Part shown: positions 4,998 through 7,665 of the stretch, piece by piece | Layout: every line of letters starts with the position of its first letter | How positions within the stretch are numbered: position 1 is the stretch's first letter | NCBI GenBank assembly: GCA_002402585.1 | Contig: DHGC01000097.1 | Location: forward strand, 1 to 7,665 | Direction: 5' to 3' | DNA length: 7,665 bases | From: Erysipelotrichaceae bacterium UBA4808 | Lineage (GTDB): Bacteria > Bacillota_I > Bacilli_A > Erysipelotrichales > Erysipelotrichaceae | Translations under genes and position numbers: made by a program | Notes under the pieces: model-generated | What the model was told of the DNA's origin: nothing | Seen by the model: only the letters and a program-made list of their open reading frames with translations | Database searches by the model: none

Positions 4998-5936
4998 ATG
5001 TCTAATTTTAAACACATTTCAGTTGCAGGTGCTGGAACCATGGGAGCCTCTCTTGCTCAAACCTTTGCTTTATTTGGTTATGATGTTAAAGTCTTTGATA
5101 TTTATGAAACAGCTTTGGAAAAAGCTAAACGTTTGGTGGATTTAAACCAAGAAACTTGGATTAAGCAAGGGATTGTCACACAAATACAATCGGATGCGTT
5201 GAAACACAAAATCAGCTATACGAATGATCTTCAAGAACTAAAAGACAGTGATTTCTTAATTGAAGCGATTTTAGAAAACCTTGAGGTCAAACATAAGTTC
5301 TGGAGAGAACTCTCCGCCTTGGTTCGATCTGATGCCATCCTTTGTTCAAATACATCTGGTTTAAGCATCACCGCAATCGCTGAGGCTGTCGAGCATCCAG
5401 AACGTTTCGCTGGCATGCATTGGATGAACCCACCACACATCATTCCTCTGATTGAAGTCATTCAAGGTAAGAAAACTTCAGATGAAACGATTCAAGTCGT
5501 TTACGACTTCTGCTTAGAGCTTAAAAAGAAACCGGTCAAAGTCAAAGATGCCCCGAGTTTTGTGTTGAATCGCATCCAACAAGCCATTCTTCGTGAAGCC
5601 TTGTATATCGTACAAGAAGGTATTGCCACACCTGAAGGTGTTGATGACGTGATGAAGTATGCGCTTGGCTTTAGATATGCAGCCTTTGGTCCATTTGAGA
5701 TTTGTGATTTGGGTGGTTTGGATATTCACAATAATATCTCCAAATACACATTCCCAGACCTCTGTGATGCGAAAGAACCATTTGGTTTGATCAAGGACTG
5801 TGTCGATAACAACAACCTTGGTGTTAAGACCGGTAAAGGGTTCTATGATTATTCGAATGGTCGTGATGCGGAAGTGATTCGTTATCGCGATACCATGTTT
5901 ACGAAGTTGGCAAAGACATTATTTGAAGAAGAGTAA
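4998..5936 (+). CDS. 3-hydroxyacyl-CoA dehydrogenase (3-hydroxybutyryl-CoA dehydrogenase-like), NAD(P)-dependent
   Basis: The 312-residue protein has an N-terminal Rossmann domain with the dinucleotide loop G11-A-G-T-M-G16 and acidic D34 at the end of strand 2, which favours NAD over NADP. The S118-N-T-S-G motif follows. The catalytic pair is H141 (in M-H-W-M-N144-P-P) and E153 (P-L-I-E-V), with the family's 12-residue spacing, and FVLNR (188-192) opens the C-terminal dimer domain. That domain contains G-P-F-E (231-234), D-L-G-G-L-D (237-242) and G-K-G-F-Y-D-Y (279-285). Family role: reversible oxidation of a 3-hydroxyacyl-CoA to the 3-ketoacyl-CoA. The HWMNPPH loop differs from the H-F-F-N-P of classical butyrate-pathway enzymes, so the substrate may be another hydroxyacyl compound. 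No thiolase, crotonase or acyl-CoA dehydrogenase lies next to it. TAAGGAG at 4987-4993 sits only 4 nt from the ATG. It forms a single-gene unit with a terminator. Confidence 0.9.
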   Translation: MSNFKHISVAGAGTMGASLAQTFALFGYDVKVFDIYETALEKAKRLVDLNQETWIKQGIVTQIQSDALKHKISYTNDLQELKDSDFLIEAILENLEVKHKFWRELSALVRSDAILCSNTSGLSITAIAEAVEHPERFAGMHWMNPPHIIPLIEVIQGKKTSDETIQVVYDFCLELKKKPVKVKDAPSFVLNRIQQAILREALYIVQEGIATPEGVDDVMKYALGFRYAAFGPFEICDLGGLDIHNNISKYTFPDLCDAKEPFGLIKDCVDNNNLGVKTGKGFYDYSNGRDAEVIRYRDTMFTKLAKTLFEEE

Positions 5937-5961
5937 AGGTGAGCAATCGCCTTTTTTTATT
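5935..5961 (+). terminator. Rho-independent terminator after the hydroxyacyl-CoA dehydrogenase
   Basis: Stem AAAGGTGA / TCGCCTTT (5935-5942 and 5947-5954; 8 bp including one G-U) closes a GCAA tetraloop and runs into TTTTATT. The stem begins within the TAA stop codon. It separates this gene from the dioxygenase operon. Confidence 0.85.
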
Positions 5962-6041
5962 GTTAAAGAATTGTGAGCATATCCTTAGGTATCATTTTGA
6001 AGTCGACCAATCATTAAGATATCACATTAGGAGTGAACACC

Positions 6042-7031
6042 ATGAATCCACTAAAAGGTATCCATCATGTCACTGCCATCACCAGCAGTGCAGAAAAGAA
6101 TTATCAGTTTTTTACAAACATCTTAGGCATGCGTCTCGTAAAAAAGACCGTCAATCAAGATGACATCAATACCTATCACCTCTTCTTCGCAGATGATCGC
6201 GGCAATGCCGGTACGGATGTGACATTCTTTGACTTTCAAGGAATCGATAAAGCAAAACGTGGTGCGAATGAAATCTCACGCATTGGTTTGCGCGTCCCCA
6301 ATGATGCGGCACTTGCGTATTGGGTCAAACGATTTGATCATTATAAAATCAAGCAAGAACCCATTCAAATGATTTTTGGTAAGAAAGCACTTTTCTTTGT
6401 CGACTTTGATGATCAAGAATATGCGCTTTTCTCCGATGAAAACAATGTTGGGATCGGATCCGGAACACCTTGGTTGAATGGACCTGTCCCTGTGGAATAT
6501 GGCAACACAGGCTTAGGGCCCATCTTCTTTAGAATTAATAAATTAGATGGTATGAGCAAAGTTCTGACACAGATTATGGACATGCGACACACACAGACTG
6601 AAGGTCCTTTGCATCTTTATGAAATGGGTGAAGGTGGCAACGGAGCCAGCGTCATCCTGGAGACGGTGAGTCTCCCTCTAGCCTATCAAGGCTATGGTGG
6701 TGTTCATCACGTGGCCTTTAGAATCGAAGATAAGGCTGAGCTTGATCAGTGGATCCAACGCTTGAACAGTGTTGGGGCTGGCCATTCAGATTTTGTGGAT
6801 CGCTTCTATTTCAAGTCACTTTATACACGTTTATACCCCGGCATCTTGTTTGAATTCGCAACCGAAGGTCCTGGTTTCATCGATGATGAAGAATCTTACG
6901 AAACATTAGGCGAAATCCTCGCTTTACCGCGACGCTTTAGAGATAAACGAGCTTATGTGGAGTCCGTCGTACGACCCATTGATACGGTTCGCAGTACGAA
7001 GACGTTTGAGAAAGAGTATTTCAATGAATGA
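6042..7031 (+). CDS. VOC-family ring-cleaving dioxygenase (MhqO/MhqE-like)
   Basis: The 329-residue protein consists of two vicinal-oxygen-chelate halves. It opens with G-I-H8-H9-V-T-A-I, then R-L-V-K-K-T-V-N (31-38) and Y-H-L-F-F-A-D (45-51), the pattern of the MhqA/MhqE/MhqO ring-cleaving dioxygenases. The second half begins G-G-V-H222-H223-V-A-F and has L-F-E271-F-A-T-E-G-P-G. H9, H223 and E271 are the expected facial triad for Fe(II) or a similar metal. Family role: O2-dependent ring opening of hydroquinone or catechol-type compounds, protecting against quinones. I chose ATG 6042 because TTAGGAG (6027-6033) is 8 nt upstream; a GTG at 6033 lies inside that ribosome site. Its last 8 bases overlap the MarR gene. 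The 80 bp upstream of the ribosome site contain no promoter or operator I can define with confidence. Confidence 0.9.
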   Translation: MNPLKGIHHVTAITSSAEKNYQFFTNILGMRLVKKTVNQDDINTYHLFFADDRGNAGTDVTFFDFQGIDKAKRGANEISRIGLRVPNDAALAYWVKRFDHYKIKQEPIQMIFGKKALFFVDFDDQEYALFSDENNVGIGSGTPWLNGPVPVEYGNTGLGPIFFRINKLDGMSKVLTQIMDMRHTQTEGPLHLYEMGEGGNGASVILETVSLPLAYQGYGGVHHVAFRIEDKAELDQWIQRLNSVGAGHSDFVDRFYFKSLYTRLYPGILFEFATEGPGFIDDEESYETLGEILALPRRFRDKRAYVESVVRPIDTVRSTKTFEKEYFNE

Positions 7032-7437
7032 CCTTAAAACCATCACCATTCTTTTTCGTGCACAGAACAGACTTGAAAACATCATTCGCGACGATGTTCG
7101 TTGCCACGGATTGAATACAAGCGAATTCGGTACCTTGGAAGTGTTGTATCACAAAGGACCCCTGCCTGTTCAAACCATAAAGGACAAAGTCCTAGTTACC
7201 AGCTCCAGTATGAGTTATGTGATTGAACGATTGTTGGATAAAGATTTGATCACCAAGGTCACAGATGAAAGGGATGGACGTGTCCATCATGTTCACTTAA
7301 GCCCAAAGGGCAAAGCACTCATGGATGAAATCTATCCTAAACATGTTCAAACGATCCGCCAAACGTTGGATAAATTGACGCCACAGGAAGAAACACAACT
7401 TCAGAATCTTTTAAAGAAGCTTGGTAAAATACAATGA
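7024..7437 (+). CDS. mhqR: MarR-family repressor, MhqR-like
   Basis: The 137-residue protein has the MarR winged-helix layout. A helical dimer region (about 1-28) is followed by the conserved T-S-E-F-G-x-L-E-V-L-Y-H-K-G-P-L-P-V segment (32-49). The recognition region T-S-S-S-M-S-Y-V-I-E-R-L is near 59-70, and the wing D-E-R-D-G-R-V is near 80-86. A C-terminal helix rich in Leu and Gln completes the dimer. In Bacillus and Staphylococcus, MhqR represses quinone-detoxification genes and is relieved by quinones. C27 is the only cysteine, so a YodB-type two-Cys switch within one chain is not available. The ATG overlaps the dioxygenase end by 8 bp with only a weak ribosome site, implying coupled translation. 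An in-frame start further upstream (6955) lies deep in the dioxygenase gene and is unlikely. The mhqR name rests on sequence resemblance plus neighbours. Confidence 0.85.
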   Translation: MNDLKTITILFRAQNRLENIIRDDVRCHGLNTSEFGTLEVLYHKGPLPVQTIKDKVLVTSSSMSYVIERLLDKDLITKVTDERDGRVHHVHLSPKGKALMDEIYPKHVQTIRQTLDKLTPQEETQLQNLLKKLGKIQ

Positions 7438-7665
7438 AACACATCTACAAAGACAACAGTTCAAAATCTACATTTCTTTTATTACATGGGACAGGCGGTG
7501 ATGAGCATGACCTCTTGAGTCTTGCGCAGTACATCAATCCTTCTTATAACGTTTTAAGTGTTCGTGGTGAAGTCCAGGAACATGGCATGAATCGCTTCTT
7601 CAAACGTTTGGCAGAAGGCATCTTCGATGAAGAAGACTTGGTGTTTCGTACCCAACAGCTGCGTG
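7434..7665 (+). CDS. mhqD: MhqD-type carboxylesterase / phospholipase-like hydrolase (N-terminal fragment)
   Basis: The first 77 codons are present and the gene runs off the right edge. The protein starts MKHIYKDN and shows the oxyanion-hole segment L-L-L-H18-G-T-G-G-D-E-x-D-L-L. It then shows V43-R-G-x-V-x-E-x-G-M-x-R-F-F-K-R-L-A-E-G near 43-62, and F-D-E-E-D-L-V-F-R-T near 64-73. This is the usual opening of the MhqD/YodD carboxylesterase subfamily of alpha/beta hydrolases. The nucleophile, acid and histidine of the triad lie beyond the window. The start overlaps the MarR stop as ATGA, so it is the third translationally linked gene of the operon. Family role: hydrolysis of ester products during quinone or electrophile detoxification; the exact substrate is not established. 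Confidence 0.87.
   Translation, partial: MKHIYKDNSSKSTFLLLHGTGGDEHDLLSLAQYINPSYNVLSVRGEVQEHGMNRFFKRLAEGIFDEEDLVFRTQQLR

Noticed and set aside
5971..6026. Short palindromes (GTCGAC, GATATC) and a TATCAT -10-like element before the dioxygenase as an MhqR operator/promoter
   Set aside because: The palindromes do not extend beyond 6 bp and no -35 at proper spacing was found; too weak to annotate.
5939..6163. A plus-strand open frame spanning the terminator and the dioxygenase start
   Set aside because: It runs through the terminator and out of frame into the dioxygenase gene, and its peptide has no recognisable features.
1..7665. RNA genes, CRISPR repeats, insertion sequences, prophage or defence genes
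   Set aside because: Reading both strands showed no tRNA/rRNA-like segments, spaced repeats, transposase motifs or terminal inverted repeats; coding and short regulatory regions account for nearly all of the window.

Overview
The window looks like a chromosomal segment of a low-to-moderate GC Gram-positive bacterium (Bacillota). Supports for this are the strong AGGAGG-type ribosome binding sites, TG-extended -10 promoters, a cre-like catabolite site, an Flp-like Crp/Fnr regulator and a quinone-detoxification cluster of the MhqR/MhqE/MhqD kind. TGA is used as a stop codon, so this is not a TGA=Trp mollicute. A member of the Erysipelotrichia or a related Bacilli lineage is my guess, but the sequence alone does not settle it.

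Left part (1-3060, minus strand): the window opens with the first 21 codons of a class I fumarase/tartrate dehydratase alpha subunit. Upstream of it lies a complete three-gene metal operon, read right to left: a 70-residue HMA metallochaperone, a P1B-type heavy-metal ATPase, and a Crp/Fnr-family regulator, closed by a good intrinsic terminator. A near-perfect palindrome, TTTGACC-GA-GGTCAAA, lies on the -35 element of this operon's promoter. The regulator carries the E-x-x-S-R recognition helix that FNR uses to read TTGA half-sites. The simplest model is a self-repressing, metal- or redox-sensing efflux operon.

Middle part (3060-4997, minus strand): a solitary alpha/beta hydrolase is followed by an ElaA-type GNAT acetyltransferase translationally coupled (ATGA) to a DUF2200 protein. 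A 237-bp divergent region separates elaA from the plus-strand genes.

Right part (4998-7665, plus strand): a single-gene 3-hydroxyacyl-CoA dehydrogenase unit has its own extended -10 promoter, a cre-like site at the predicted transcription start and a terminator. After it comes an overlapping gene set: VOC-family ring-cleaving dioxygenase, MarR-type repressor (MhqR-like) and MhqD-type carboxylesterase, the last cut by the window end. This resembles the staphylococcal mhqRED quinone/electrophile resistance operon in a different gene order.

I found no RNA genes, insertion sequences, CRISPR arrays or prophage genes. I see no clear evidence of a wholly new system. The most unusual unit is the HMA-ATPase-Crp/Fnr operon, because its ATPase has a CPG (not CPC/SPC) metal motif and an HEVS motif near its end.
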